Source: Cytophagaceae bacterium
GTDB lineage: Bacteria; Bacteroidota; Bacteroidia; Cytophagales; Spirosomataceae
Length of the DNA: 64,000 bases
Assembly (NCBI GenBank): GCA_027491195.1
Contig: JAIXWQ010000012.1
Span: 310,001 to 374,000 of the forward strand
Direction of reading: 5' to 3'
Position numbers and translations under genes: made by a program. The notes beneath the pieces were generated by a model, which worked only from the letters and a program-made list of their open reading frames with translations, made no database searches and was not told the DNA's origin. Of this stretch, positions 26,154 to 34,562 are shown one piece after another. The stretch's first letter is position 1. Each line of letters starts with the position of its first letter.

Positions 26154-27339
26154 TCGTCGCTCCGCGAAACGCTTCCATATAGTTAGATAGCACCGAATGA
26201 ATATTAATCTCCTTCTCAATAATCTCCCTCGAACGCTGTCCCATTAAGGTGATTTTTTCTGGCTTTGCGAAAAGCTTCTCAATAACTGACTGCAAGCTAG
26301 ATAAAGACCCAGATTCAAAATAATGTCCATTATATCCTTCGCGAACGAGGCGTTTTTCGGTTCCATCTGCGACGGAACAAACGACTGGTTTCGAGAAACA
26401 CATGGCCTCATTGATGGACAAACCACCCATGCCAGCTAGGACATAGATTCCTGATTCGCAGGTGATTTTGCCTAATTCTTTGGGGTCATAGATACCTCCA
26501 TGAAACTGAATGAAATCGTGGCCCGCAGCCTGCGCCTTCAAAGCTTCCAGTTCTGGACCATCGCCCACAATACTTAATTCCGTCTGTGGGAATTTCGCGC
26601 GCAAGGCAATGGCTGCCTCGATCAATAAATCCACCTGCTTCCATTTGACTAAACGCCCAATGTGCAAAAGCCGGAAAGGGTTCGGTTGAATATCTTTTAA
26701 CTCGTTTGCCGTAGCTAATAAGGCATCCGTATCTGGGGAGTTCGCCGTGATAAATACCTTTTCAGCGGGAACACCATAGCTGCCATGCAGAGCTATTGCC
26801 TCGTCTAAATAATTTATATGGGCATCCACCAAATTTGAGAATCGCTTTCTGGTTTCGCGAACAATCAAGAACTTCAAACGAGCCAGTAAAGATGGGTTCG
26901 ATTGGTGGGCTTGGTTGTTTTCCGTTACTCCGCCTCCCTGTAAATAATAGGAGATGGCATTTTCATAATGGGGTACTTGAAAGGGGATTTCTTTCGAAAT
27001 AAGCGCCACTTTATGTAGTCTCAAAAAGCGGTACCAGCCCGGATAGAAAACAAATGAGGCTTGGTAGGGCCAGTTGACCATCAAGACGTCTGGTTTTTCT
27101 GCCAAAATCAATTCCTTCAGCCCTCTGAAAAACTTCTTCCCATAATAGGTTGTATACTCTTCTCTGCGAAAAACCTTGAATTCAATGCCTTTATCTGAGG
27201 TATAGACCCCAGCACCTAAGGTAGCCCCTTTTTCTGTAGGCACCACCACGCAAACCTCCACCCCATAATCGCGTTGCAATTTATTCAGGACTAGGTTATA
27301 ATAGTGAGGAAGGCCACCGGCCAGGGACATTATTTTCAT
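26107..27339 (-). CDS. GT4-type glycosyltransferase with repeat-encoded C-terminus
   Basis: GT-B fold glycosyltransferase of 410 residues. The C-terminal domain has the conserved HIGRLVKWKQVDLLIEAA donor-binding segment, VGDGPELEALK, and the acidic GLSINEAMCFSKP region. The N-terminal domain begins with SLAGGLPHYYNL. The last residues, from about PLDSKAQS to the terminal KNKE, are encoded by a hairpin plus heptamer repeat, so the native tail was apparently replaced. It overlaps the flippase gene by four bases (ATGA type), indicating one transcript. Sugar specificity is unknown. Confidence 0.87.
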   Translation of the reverse strand: MKIMSLAGGLPHYYNLVLNKLQRDYGVEVCVVVPTEKGATLGAGVYTSDKGIEFKVFRREEYTTYYGKKFFRGLKELILAEKPDVLMVNWPYQASFVFYPGWYRFLRLHKVALISKEIPFQVPHYENAISYYLQGGGVTENNQAHQSNPSLLARLKFLIVRETRKRFSNLVDAHINYLDEAIALHGSYGVPAEKVFITANSPDTDALLATANELKDIQPNPFRLLHIGRLVKWKQVDLLIEAAIALRAKFPQTELSIVGDGPELEALKAQAAGHDFIQFHGGIYDPKELGKITCESGIYVLAGMGGLSINEAMCFSKPVVCSVADGTEKRLVREGYNGHYFESGSLSSLQSVIEKLFAKPEKITLMGQRSREIIEKEINIHSVLSNYMEAFRGATRSPLDSKAQSTKNKE

Positions 27340-28832
27340 TTCTTAAACCAATTAATAACTAGCTCGCTGATGTCAGGAGAGAGTTTGAATTTCGTGACCG
27401 CGAGGATAAATAATCCTCCGATGGCCGCAGTTCGAACACCCACATTTAAAATCCAGGCAACCAAAGGACTCCCTTCGATAACCGGGATTTGGGAAACCAC
27501 TAGGTAGATGAGCACACTGACTAGGAGGATGCCTAGTGATCGAAAATCGAAGGGTTGCAAGTCTAATTTCCACCAAATGAAACCGAATTTCAACACATTA
27601 TAACCCGCTAAAGCGATTAGGGAGGCTAATGCCGCGCCGTTATACGAATACAATGGAATGAGAATCAAATTTCCCACGACTAATCCGATGGCTAAAATGA
27701 TGTAGAAAATGAGGTCGTATCGGTAGTATTTCGAGTTGATTAATACTTCAGAATTTAAGCCCGTTCCCATGTCGATAATCTTGCTTAATCCGACCATTAG
27801 CACTACCCAGCGACCAGCTTCGTAGATTTCATGGCGCGGGATAATCGTATAAATGAAGTCCAAATTACACCAGATCAACAGAAAAAGGACGCAACCGATG
27901 AGGAGGAGGTTGAGGGAGGATTTTTGGTAAATATCCTGAATATTTTCGCGGTCATTTCGGTTCCAGGCCTGCGCTAAAATAGGTGCTGCAATCGCTGCAA
28001 TCACGTTTCTAGGAATGGAAATCATAATGGCCATCCGGGAATTAATGTCAAAAATCGCAGTCGTTCCTAGGCCCCCCATGTAGGCAGGTAACATCACCTT
28101 TTCAATGTGCTGAATCAACGTAAAACTCGCACCAGCCAAAATCACCCACCCCCCATAGGACAACATTTCCTTGAAAATCGGAGTGCGTAAAAATGAGAAA
28201 TCTACTTTGGTATAAAAGCGCTTTAACTGCTTGATATAGGCTAATAAACCGGCGACTGCTACCACATAAGAAAGGGTAATAGCTAAAATGAGTTGATTAA
28301 AGGTCAAATAACCGAAGGCAAAAGCGATGACTAAAACCCCATTAGAGACCCGCAAATACAATTCTCGAATGATGGCAGGCACCACAATGCGCAAATGCAC
28401 CCGGGCATAGGCCTCCAGCACGCTCATGTATAAATAACTAGCCGTCAGCGGGATGATGTAGTAAAAATAGGCCGGTAATAAGGGGGAATTCGTGTTGTAA
28501 ATTTCGAAAAAGACCGGCTTTAGTGCAAGATAGCCTAGCACAAAAAGACTCAATCCGAATAGTGGGGCCACTAATAAAAAGGTGAAAAAGCCCTTGTGGC
28601 CATTCGCTGGATCATCGAAATGCGGAAAAAAACGAACGGCAATGTGCGGAATTCCCAGTTGGGTAAACGAAGCGAAAATGAGCGGAATGCTCACTAAGGC
28701 ACCGGCAATTAATCCGACTTGCTCTTGTGAAAGAAACTTATTGTACAGGAAGATCACATTAAATGTCCCGATCGCTGTCCCCAAATAGGTAACGATAGAG
28801 CCCTTTAAACTTTGTCGGATGACGATCCCCAT
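27336..28832 (-). CDS. Wzx-type polysaccharide flippase
   Basis: Integral membrane protein of 498 residues with about 14 hydrophobic segments, resembling the MOP-superfamily polysaccharide biosynthesis (Wzx/RfbX) transporters that flip lipid-linked oligosaccharide across the inner membrane. The N-terminal LKGSIVTYLGTAIGTFNV segment and charged residues inside helices are typical. It has its own promoter box 22 bases upstream and heads an operon with the GT4, wecB, GT4 and GT2 genes. No Wzy polymerase is recognisable next to it. Confidence 0.85.
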   Translation of the reverse strand: MGIVIRQSLKGSIVTYLGTAIGTFNVIFLYNKFLSQEQVGLIAGALVSIPLIFASFTQLGIPHIAVRFFPHFDDPANGHKGFFTFLLVAPLFGLSLFVLGYLALKPVFFEIYNTNSPLLPAYFYYIIPLTASYLYMSVLEAYARVHLRIVVPAIIRELYLRVSNGVLVIAFAFGYLTFNQLILAITLSYVVAVAGLLAYIKQLKRFYTKVDFSFLRTPIFKEMLSYGGWVILAGASFTLIQHIEKVMLPAYMGGLGTTAIFDINSRMAIMISIPRNVIAAIAAPILAQAWNRNDRENIQDIYQKSSLNLLLIGCVLFLLIWCNLDFIYTIIPRHEIYEAGRWVVLMVGLSKIIDMGTGLNSEVLINSKYYRYDLIFYIILAIGLVVGNLILIPLYSYNGAALASLIALAGYNVLKFGFIWWKLDLQPFDFRSLGILLVSVLIYLVVSQIPVIEGSPLVAWILNVGVRTAAIGGLFILAVTKFKLSPDISELVINWFKK

Positions 28833-28854
28833 GCCTTGTTTTGAATGTAATTTA

Positions 28855-28862
28855 CAAAAATA
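28855..28862 (-). promoter_or_regulatory. -7 promoter box for the flippase-led operon
   Basis: Minus strand reads TATTTTTG, an exact TAnnTTTG match, 22 bases before the flippase start codon. Confidence 0.5.
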
Positions 28863-28881
28863 CGATTTTGCGGGGCATTCT

Positions 28882-29976
28882 TTATACGAGGAGGCCTTTG
28901 ATTTTAGCCGACAGCTTTACCACGTCATAATGCGCTTCCATGTGTTCTCTCGCGGCGACACCCATTAGGCGTGTCTTTTTTAGATCTCTTGCCAAGTCCT
29001 TCAGCGCAGAAGCCATTCCCTCCACATCGTGCTCATCCACTAAAAGTCCTGTTTTCCCTTCCACAACAGCGTCCGGAATGCCTGCATGCCGCGTTGAACA
29101 AATAGCTAATCCACAAGCGGAGGCTTCTAGAATGGCTACCGGAGTTCCCTCTGAATCCCCGCTAGGTGTTAAAACGGAATGCTGAATAAATACATTGGAT
29201 TCTTGCAACAAAGGCAAATAATCGGACTGTCCCATGGCGCCTAAGAAATGGATGTTGCTGGAAAGCCCGTGAGCGGTAACATATTCCTTTGCTTCTTCCC
29301 AAAGAGGTCCATCTCCCACCATGCGTAATTGAGCATCAGGAAAATCCTGTAGTAAAATCTCGAACGCTTTAATACTTTTTAAGGAACCTTTCTTCTCTGC
29401 AAAACGAGCCACCGAAATGACATTAAATCCTTCGCGCGAAGTTCCAGGCGTAAACCTGGACACATCCACCCCACACGGAATCACATGTAAATTAGGCAAA
29501 GGACCCGCAATGGCTTCCAAGTTTGCCCGCATGGATTCTGCCACACAGATGATGGCTTTTGCCCGTGGCAAATAGGTCGCGTAACGGGAACCATAGGTGT
29601 CGAGTGTTTTCTTTTCTGCTGCATCGAAGCCGAGAAAAACGACGGAATAGGGGATGCCCTCAGCCGCGCATGCTTCATAGATATTGGCACCTAAAGGTCC
29701 ATAATTCGCTAGGAAGGCGTCTATTTTCTGTTCGCGTAAAAAACGCTGGAGGTAATACGTGTAAATTTTCTGGTAAAGTCCCGGTAGCGCACGTCGTAGA
29801 ACGCCTCTCACAGCTAGTATCGAAAAGGGAATGGGGTAAATGGAACCACCACCTTTCAGACGGCTGGGTTGCCATCCCTCGTATAACACATCGACAGGTT
29901 CTAATTGGTTGATTTGCTCCTCGATGAAAGTCTCGGAATAAGAAAAGAAATTAGAGCGGGCAATGATTAAACGCAT
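28882..29976 (-). CDS. GT4-type glycosyltransferase (WcaL-like)
   Basis: GT-B fold transferase of 364 residues resembling colanic-acid-type WcaL enzymes. Visible features are the donor-site ISVARFAEKKGSLKSIKAF segment, the MVGDGPLWEEAKEY stretch and the SGDSEGTPVAILEASACG acidic motif. It is transcribed on the minus strand 49 bases upstream of the flippase and divergent from the epimerase gene. The spacer to the epimerase has only imperfect promoter boxes. Substrate not readable. Confidence 0.87.
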   Translation of the reverse strand: MRLIIARSNFFSYSETFIEEQINQLEPVDVLYEGWQPSRLKGGGSIYPIPFSILAVRGVLRRALPGLYQKIYTYYLQRFLREQKIDAFLANYGPLGANIYEACAAEGIPYSVVFLGFDAAEKKTLDTYGSRYATYLPRAKAIICVAESMRANLEAIAGPLPNLHVIPCGVDVSRFTPGTSREGFNVISVARFAEKKGSLKSIKAFEILLQDFPDAQLRMVGDGPLWEEAKEYVTAHGLSSNIHFLGAMGQSDYLPLLQESNVFIQHSVLTPSGDSEGTPVAILEASACGLAICSTRHAGIPDAVVEGKTGLLVDEHDVEGMASALKDLARDLKKTRLMGVAAREHMEAHYDVVKLSAKIKGLLV

Positions 29977-30024
29977 TCAGGGCTGATTTTTAATCTAAAA
30001 CCGAAATTAGCTAAATTTTTCGGC

Positions 30025-30032
30025 TATTTTTA
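30025..30032 (+). promoter_or_regulatory. weak -7 box candidate for the epimerase gene
   Basis: TATTTTTA, one mismatch from TAnnTTTG, ends 15 bases before the start codon at 30048. Confidence 0.3.
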
Positions 30033-30047
30033 CAGCAAATACGCGTC

Positions 30048-30974
30048 ATGGAGAAAAATTTAGTCGTAGGTGGGAGTGGTTTTTTGGGGCTAAACTGGCT
30101 GGAATATTTGCAGCAGCAGGGTTCCGAAAATGAGGTCGTTGTTTTCGCGCACGAGAAACCTGAGGGGGTCGAGTTCCCTCCTTTTGTTACGTTTGTGGCG
30201 GGGGATTATGCGGATGCGCAGGCTTTGGACGACTTATTTACAAAGCATTCTTTTGATCGCGTATTTCATTTCGCGTCTTCGATTATTCCCGCGATTTCCT
30301 CCGAAAATATTCGTCAAGATATCGAATCTAATTTATTGCCTACCATCGGTTTGATGGAGATGATGAAGAAACACCAAGTTTCAAAGTTACTTTATCTGTC
30401 TACGGGCGGGGCCGTTTACGGAAACGTCAATCAGGAAAAAGTGCCCGAAGACTATCCCTGCAAGCCTATTTCTTCCTACGGAATTATCAAGCTGGCCGTG
30501 GAGCATTACATCGAATTGTATGCGAAATTATACCAGATTGATTACTTGATTTTGCGTTTGTCGAATCCTTTTGGTTCGTTTCACCGTTCTCCTAAACAAG
30601 GGGTGATTAACATTGCGGTGAGAAAGGCGTTGAAAGGGGAGGTGATGACGGTTTGGGGCGATGGGTCGCAAGCGAAGGATTATATTTATGCAGGCGATAT
30701 TGGCCATGCGATGGCAGGGTTGATCAAGGCCGGGGTGAAAAATGAGACCATCAATGTGGGCTCGGGAGAGTCGCTGACCTTGCAAACGATTATCGAACGT
30801 ATTCAAGCGAAACTACCCGCATTCCAAGTTGAGTACAAAGAGGCTAAGGTGACGGATGTGCAAAAGATCTGCTTAGATACCTCGAAATTAGCCGCACTCG
30901 TAAATTGGGCCCCAATGCAATTTGATCAAGCCTTAGAAGCTACCATCGCTTACGAAAAAGCTAGACTTTCTTAG
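30048..30974 (+). CDS. NAD-dependent epimerase/dehydratase (extended SDR)
   Basis: Extended short-chain dehydrogenase acting on nucleotide sugars, likely a 4-epimerase-type enzyme supplying a donor to the polysaccharide genes. The NAD-binding glycine motif GGSGFLG is at residues 8-14. The catalytic YxxxK is in SSYGIIKLAVEHY, with the upstream serine region STGGAVYGN. Its 308 residues are complete. It is the only plus-strand gene in this cluster and overlaps the convergent methyltransferase by 14 bases. Confidence 0.88.
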   Translation: MEKNLVVGGSGFLGLNWLEYLQQQGSENEVVVFAHEKPEGVEFPPFVTFVAGDYADAQALDDLFTKHSFDRVFHFASSIIPAISSENIRQDIESNLLPTIGLMEMMKKHQVSKLLYLSTGGAVYGNVNQEKVPEDYPCKPISSYGIIKLAVEHYIELYAKLYQIDYLILRLSNPFGSFHRSPKQGVINIAVRKALKGEVMTVWGDGSQAKDYIYAGDIGHAMAGLIKAGVKNETINVGSGESLTLQTIIERIQAKLPAFQVEYKEAKVTDVQKICLDTSKLAALVNWAPMQFDQALEATIAYEKARLS

Positions 30975-31662
30975 CCACTAACACAAATGTGCAGGCATCT
31001 TCATTGCGGGATTTCGCCGTGATGATTTTGTCGAAAAAGATAATCAAGGGTTGTAGGATCAAGGACAAGATAAAGCGCAAGGGTTTTGGCAGTTTAAATA
31101 GTAAACCATCCTGAAATAGTTGCAATCCCATCGCGGAGCGGCCTAAAATTCCTTCAAAATAAACCACCTCGAATCCTGCTTCGGTTACGATCTTCTTCAA
31201 TCCCGTCGATGTCCAACGCCAAAAATCCGTCGGATCCGGATGGAACATCCAATAGCCGTGCGTAGATAAAATCAATTTGCCTTCTTTTTCTAAAATGCGG
31301 TGTGCCTCTTTTAGGTAGGCTTTCGGATCTTCTACATGTTCTAAAACCTGCGTCGATAGTACGAAACCGACGCTTTCTTCGGGCATATCAATGATGCCGG
31401 CTGGATCGACTACCACGTCTGCTTTCGTGTTATAAGCTAAATCTAAACCGATGTATTGCTCCACAAAAGGCTTGAACAAAGGTTCGTAAGGCTTATTTCC
31501 GCAACCATAATCCGCCAATAATTGATGCGGGGAATTGCGCACATAAAGGGAAATTACACGTTCGAGCTGTTTACGAAGCTGAATTAAATAATAATAACGT
31601 GCGGACATGCGCCCCGTAATTTTAGGGTATAATCGTTCGATTCCAGCTTCTCTACTTTCCAT
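30961..31662 (-). CDS. class I SAM-dependent methyltransferase
   Basis: Methyltransferase of 233 residues. The SAM-binding motif I is LADYGCGNKPYEPLF; the acidic residue of motif II is in IGLDLAY; a VLSTQVLEHVEDP segment matches the Methyltransf_11-type fold. A hydrophobic stretch near the C-terminus (RFILSLILQPLIIFF) suggests membrane association, which fits modification of lipid-linked sugars. It overlaps the TPR gene by 11 bases. The target is unknown; polysaccharide decoration is inferred from context. Confidence 0.82.
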   Translation of the reverse strand: MESREAGIERLYPKITGRMSARYYYLIQLRKQLERVISLYVRNSPHQLLADYGCGNKPYEPLFKPFVEQYIGLDLAYNTKADVVVDPAGIIDMPEESVGFVLSTQVLEHVEDPKAYLKEAHRILEKEGKLILSTHGYWMFHPDPTDFWRWTSTGLKKIVTEAGFEVVYFEGILGRSAMGLQLFQDGLLFKLPKPLRFILSLILQPLIIFFDKIITAKSRNEDACTFVLVAKKV

Positions 31663-32761
31663 GATTCAGGCGTTTGTACTCGATTAACGAGTTTTTATAC
31701 TCAATAAAATCCGCAGATTGTTTCAGGTATTTTCTAAATAAGTGGTACTTTTTTTCACGATAAGAAATACGAGCGAGTCCCAGATAAGCGAGACCTCTGA
31801 TGTCTTTCGTGAGGCGTTCTTCAAAAGGGAAATGGATCGATTTTGCATACCAATACTCCGCTTTTCGTAAGTCTTTTCTTTCTACTTCCTCCCGCATACC
31901 ACGAAGGGTACAGGCCGCGCCCGAATAATAGGGTGATTTTAAAGCCTCCATTTTGTCGATAAAGGGTTCAGCTTCTTCGAATTTGCCAGCTAGGGTAAGC
32001 AATTCAGCCCGCTGGAGTAGATACCAGTGGTTGTTTGGGAAGTTTTCGCTGAGGATTTGATTGTAGGCTAAAGCCCGCAAAGGGTTGCCTTCGTATTTGT
32101 TTTGGACATATCCCATATAGAAAAGGGATTCATTCTTTACGAAAGTGGTTTTACGCGTTCCTGCCTCTAGTTGGTTTAATCCCAGGCGTTTATTGCCATC
32201 CTGAAATAGAAACATGAAGGGTTTTAATACCGGGTGTAATTCGGGATAGGCAACGCTGTAATAGTTGTACATCCCTGTTGAATAAAGAAACTCTGGCTGT
32301 TTTTCTGTGTTTTGCAAACCGATTTTCAAGAAGCTGTAAGCCTTCTTGGCATAGGAAACGACCTTCATGAAATTCTGTTCGTCCGCCTCATAAGCTGCTA
32401 AAAAACCGAGCGAAGCCGTGCAAAAGAAGGAGGCTTCTAGGTTAGTCTCATCTTCATCATATTGTTGTTGAGCTAACTCGTAGGCCTTTTCTAAGTGGGT
32501 TAAATAGAGGCGACTTTGGGCTGGATGATCTTTTAGCGGAAAATACTGTTGCTCCCATTGCATCGCTAATAACAAATAGGGTGCTGGGTGGCGGGGGTAT
32601 TTCGCTTTCATGGAATTGAAAATGGCCGTCGACTCTTTGAAATCGTATTGGTATAAATTCGTGAGGCCTAGGGTAATCTGTGCTTTCGACACCGGATCCT
32701 GTAAAAGCTGTGCTTTCAAAGTCGATGCAAAAAGGAGTAGGAGAAAAATGGCCCGAATCAT
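31652..32761 (-). CDS. secreted tetratricopeptide-repeat protein
   Basis: Protein of 369 residues with a signal peptide (hydrophobic AIFLLLLFASTLKAQ, cleavage near residue 18). The mature part is all-helical with TPR-like pairs, for example ALAYNQILSENFPNNHWYLLQ and AEYWYAKSIHFP. TPRs mediate protein contacts; no catalytic motif is seen. It is presumably periplasmic or outer-membrane attached. It has a strong promoter box upstream and overlaps the methyltransferase gene, so the two are probably cotranscribed, although a functional link is not obvious. Confidence 0.75.
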   Translation of the reverse strand: MIRAIFLLLLFASTLKAQLLQDPVSKAQITLGLTNLYQYDFKESTAIFNSMKAKYPRHPAPYLLLAMQWEQQYFPLKDHPAQSRLYLTHLEKAYELAQQQYDEDETNLEASFFCTASLGFLAAYEADEQNFMKVVSYAKKAYSFLKIGLQNTEKQPEFLYSTGMYNYYSVAYPELHPVLKPFMFLFQDGNKRLGLNQLEAGTRKTTFVKNESLFYMGYVQNKYEGNPLRALAYNQILSENFPNNHWYLLQRAELLTLAGKFEEAEPFIDKMEALKSPYYSGAACTLRGMREEVERKDLRKAEYWYAKSIHFPFEERLTKDIRGLAYLGLARISYREKKYHLFRKYLKQSADFIEYKNSLIEYKRLNHGK

Positions 32762-32778
32762 GAGAAATGTTTACCGCG

Positions 32779-32786
32779 CAAATTTA
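32779..32786 (-). promoter_or_regulatory. -7 promoter box for the TPR gene
   Basis: Minus strand reads TAAATTTG, an exact TAnnTTTG match, 17 bases before the start codon at 32761. Confidence 0.5.
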
Positions 32787-32818
32787 GTTAAGCTATGTGG
32801 TTTTTGGGTCGATTTTTT

Positions 32819-32826
32819 TACTTTTG
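32819..32826 (+). promoter_or_regulatory. -7 promoter box for the M16-ispF-RSH operon
   Basis: TACTTTTG, an exact TAnnTTTG match, ends 17 bases before the M16 peptidase start. A TTTTTG lies upstream at 32801-32806 but is closer than the usual spacing. Confidence 0.5.
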
Positions 32827-32843
32827 TTTATAATCCCTAAGAC

Positions 32844-34085
32844 ATGATTTCATTCGAACAATTTACCCTCGCAAACGGCCTTCAAGTAATCGTGCATGAA
32901 GATTCGGCAACGACGATGGCGGTGGTAGACGTGATCTACAATGTAGGCTCACGGGATGAGGACGAGAATCTGACGGGATTTGCGCATTTATTTGAGCACC
33001 TAATGTTCGGTGGCTCAGAAAATATTCCCTCGTTCGATACCCCTTTACAAAAGGTAGGTGGCGAAAATAATGCCTTTACGACCCCTGACTTAACGAATTA
33101 CTATATTTCGGTTCCAGCCCAAAACATCGAAACCGCTTTTTGGCTTGAATCGGATCGCATGAAGCAATTAGCTTTTCATACGCAAAGTTTAGAGACGCAG
33201 CGCAAAGTGGTGATCGAGGAATTTAAACAACGCTATTTGAATCAGCCCTATGGCGATGTTTGGTTGAAATTTAGACCGTTGATTTATACGAAACATCCCT
33301 ACCGCTGGCCCACCATCGGAGCAGGAATTCAGCATATTGAGGAAGCCAAAATGGAAGATGTAAAAGCCTTCTTCCAGAAACATTACGTACCTAGTAATGC
33401 GGTGCTCGTGGTGGCGGGTCGAGTGAAACTCTCAGAAGTAAAAGCCCTCGCTGAGAAATGGTTTGGCCCTATCGCCTCAGGTGTTAAACCTGTTCGTCAT
33501 TTACCGCAAGAGCCTGAGCAACAAGAGGACCGTACAATGGAAATCGTGGCAGATGTACCTGCGAATCGGATTTACAAGGCATATCGTGTCGTGGGGCGCT
33601 ATGAACCGGGATATCATGCGATTGATTTAATGGCCGATTTGCTCGGCAGAGGGGAGTCCTCTTATCTCTATGAGCATTTAGTGCAAAAGCAACGTCTTTT
33701 CGATACGATAGGTACTTACCAAACAAGTTCCATAGATCCAGGTCTTTTAATCGTCCAAGGGCAGGTAAGTGATGAGGTGGAAATTGAAAAAGCGGAGGCT
33801 GCTTTAGAGAAGGCCATCTACGATTTCGCCAAGTCGCAGATCTCTGAAAAGGATTTGCAGATGGTGAAAAATCAATCCGAGGCGAGCTTAGTTTTCGGGG
33901 AGGTAGAAGTCTTAAATCGCGCGATGAATTTAGCCATGGCGGCGAACGCTGGTGATGCTAATTTAGTAAATACGGAGGCTGCGAAAATAGAACAAGTTCA
34001 GCAAGAGGAAGTGCAAAAATGGGCTCAACACTTGTTTATCGAAGGGAAAACGAATACCTTATACTATAAAAAAATAGCCAAATGA
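32844..34085 (+). CDS. M16 family zinc metallopeptidase
   Basis: Insulinase/processing-peptidase-type protease. The inverted zinc motif HLFEH is present with H48, E51 and H52; the third ligand is a glutamate in VVIEEFKQR (E125 or E126). Its 413 residues are one two-domain M16 half, complete with the C-terminal inactive domain (LMADLLGRGESSYLYEHL). No signal peptide is evident, so it is predicted cytoplasmic unless exported otherwise. The ispF start overlaps the stop (ATGA), marking the beginning of a long plus-strand operon. Confidence 0.9.
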   Translation: MISFEQFTLANGLQVIVHEDSATTMAVVDVIYNVGSRDEDENLTGFAHLFEHLMFGGSENIPSFDTPLQKVGGENNAFTTPDLTNYYISVPAQNIETAFWLESDRMKQLAFHTQSLETQRKVVIEEFKQRYLNQPYGDVWLKFRPLIYTKHPYRWPTIGAGIQHIEEAKMEDVKAFFQKHYVPSNAVLVVAGRVKLSEVKALAEKWFGPIASGVKPVRHLPQEPEQQEDRTMEIVADVPANRIYKAYRVVGRYEPGYHAIDLMADLLGRGESSYLYEHLVQKQRLFDTIGTYQTSSIDPGLLIVQGQVSDEVEIEKAEAALEKAIYDFAKSQISEKDLQMVKNQSEASLVFGEVEVLNRAMNLAMAANAGDANLVNTEAAKIEQVQQEEVQKWAQHLFIEGKTNTLYYKKIAK

Positions 34086-34561
34086 AAATTCGCGTAGGAC
34101 AAGGATATGATGTGCATCGCTGGGTAGAGGGCAGACCTTGTATCCTAGGAGGTGTGGAGATTCCGTCAGATAAAGGACCTCTAGGTCATTCAGATGCGGA
34201 TGTGGTGTGTCACGTTTTGTGCGATGCACTATTAGGTGCCGCAAATATGCGCAATATCGGCTACCATTTTTCAGATAAGGATCCCATGTGGAAGGGCGTT
34301 GCCTCGACACTCTTATTGAAAAAAGTGATGGAAATGATTCGCGAAGCCGGCTGGGAATTAGCGAATGCGGATGTGACGGTGATTCTAGATCAACCGAAAT
34401 TAAACCCAATCATCCCGGCTATTAAAGATAATTTAGCGCTTGTGATGGGCGTGGAGGTAGACCAAATTTCGGTCAAAGCCACCACTTCTGAGGGTCTGGG
34501 TTTTGTGGGAAGATCAGAAGGGATTTCTGCCATGGCAGTTGCCTTGATACAAAAGGATTAA
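34082..34561 (+). CDS. ispF: 2-C-methyl-D-erythritol 2,4-cyclodiphosphate synthase
   Basis: IspF cyclises CDP-ME-2-phosphate to MEcPP in the MEP isoprenoid pathway. The metal-binding DVH motif is at residues 10-12 and the GHSDADVVCHVLCDALLGA segment follows, with the KATTSEGLGFVGR loop near the C-terminus. Its 159 residues are standard. It overlaps the M16 gene by four bases and precedes the RSH gene by one base, so all three are coupled. No other isoprenoid gene is in the window. Confidence 0.96.
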   Translation: MKIRVGQGYDVHRWVEGRPCILGGVEIPSDKGPLGHSDADVVCHVLCDALLGAANMRNIGYHFSDKDPMWKGVASTLLLKKVMEMIREAGWELANADVTVILDQPKLNPIIPAIKDNLALVMGVEVDQISVKATTSEGLGFVGRSEGISAMAVALIQKD

Positions 34562-34562
34562 G

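Noticed and set aside
25992-26219. Separate small gene between wecB and the glycosyltransferase
   Set aside because: The frame is built from repeat sequence and the overlapping end of the glycosyltransferase gene in another frame.
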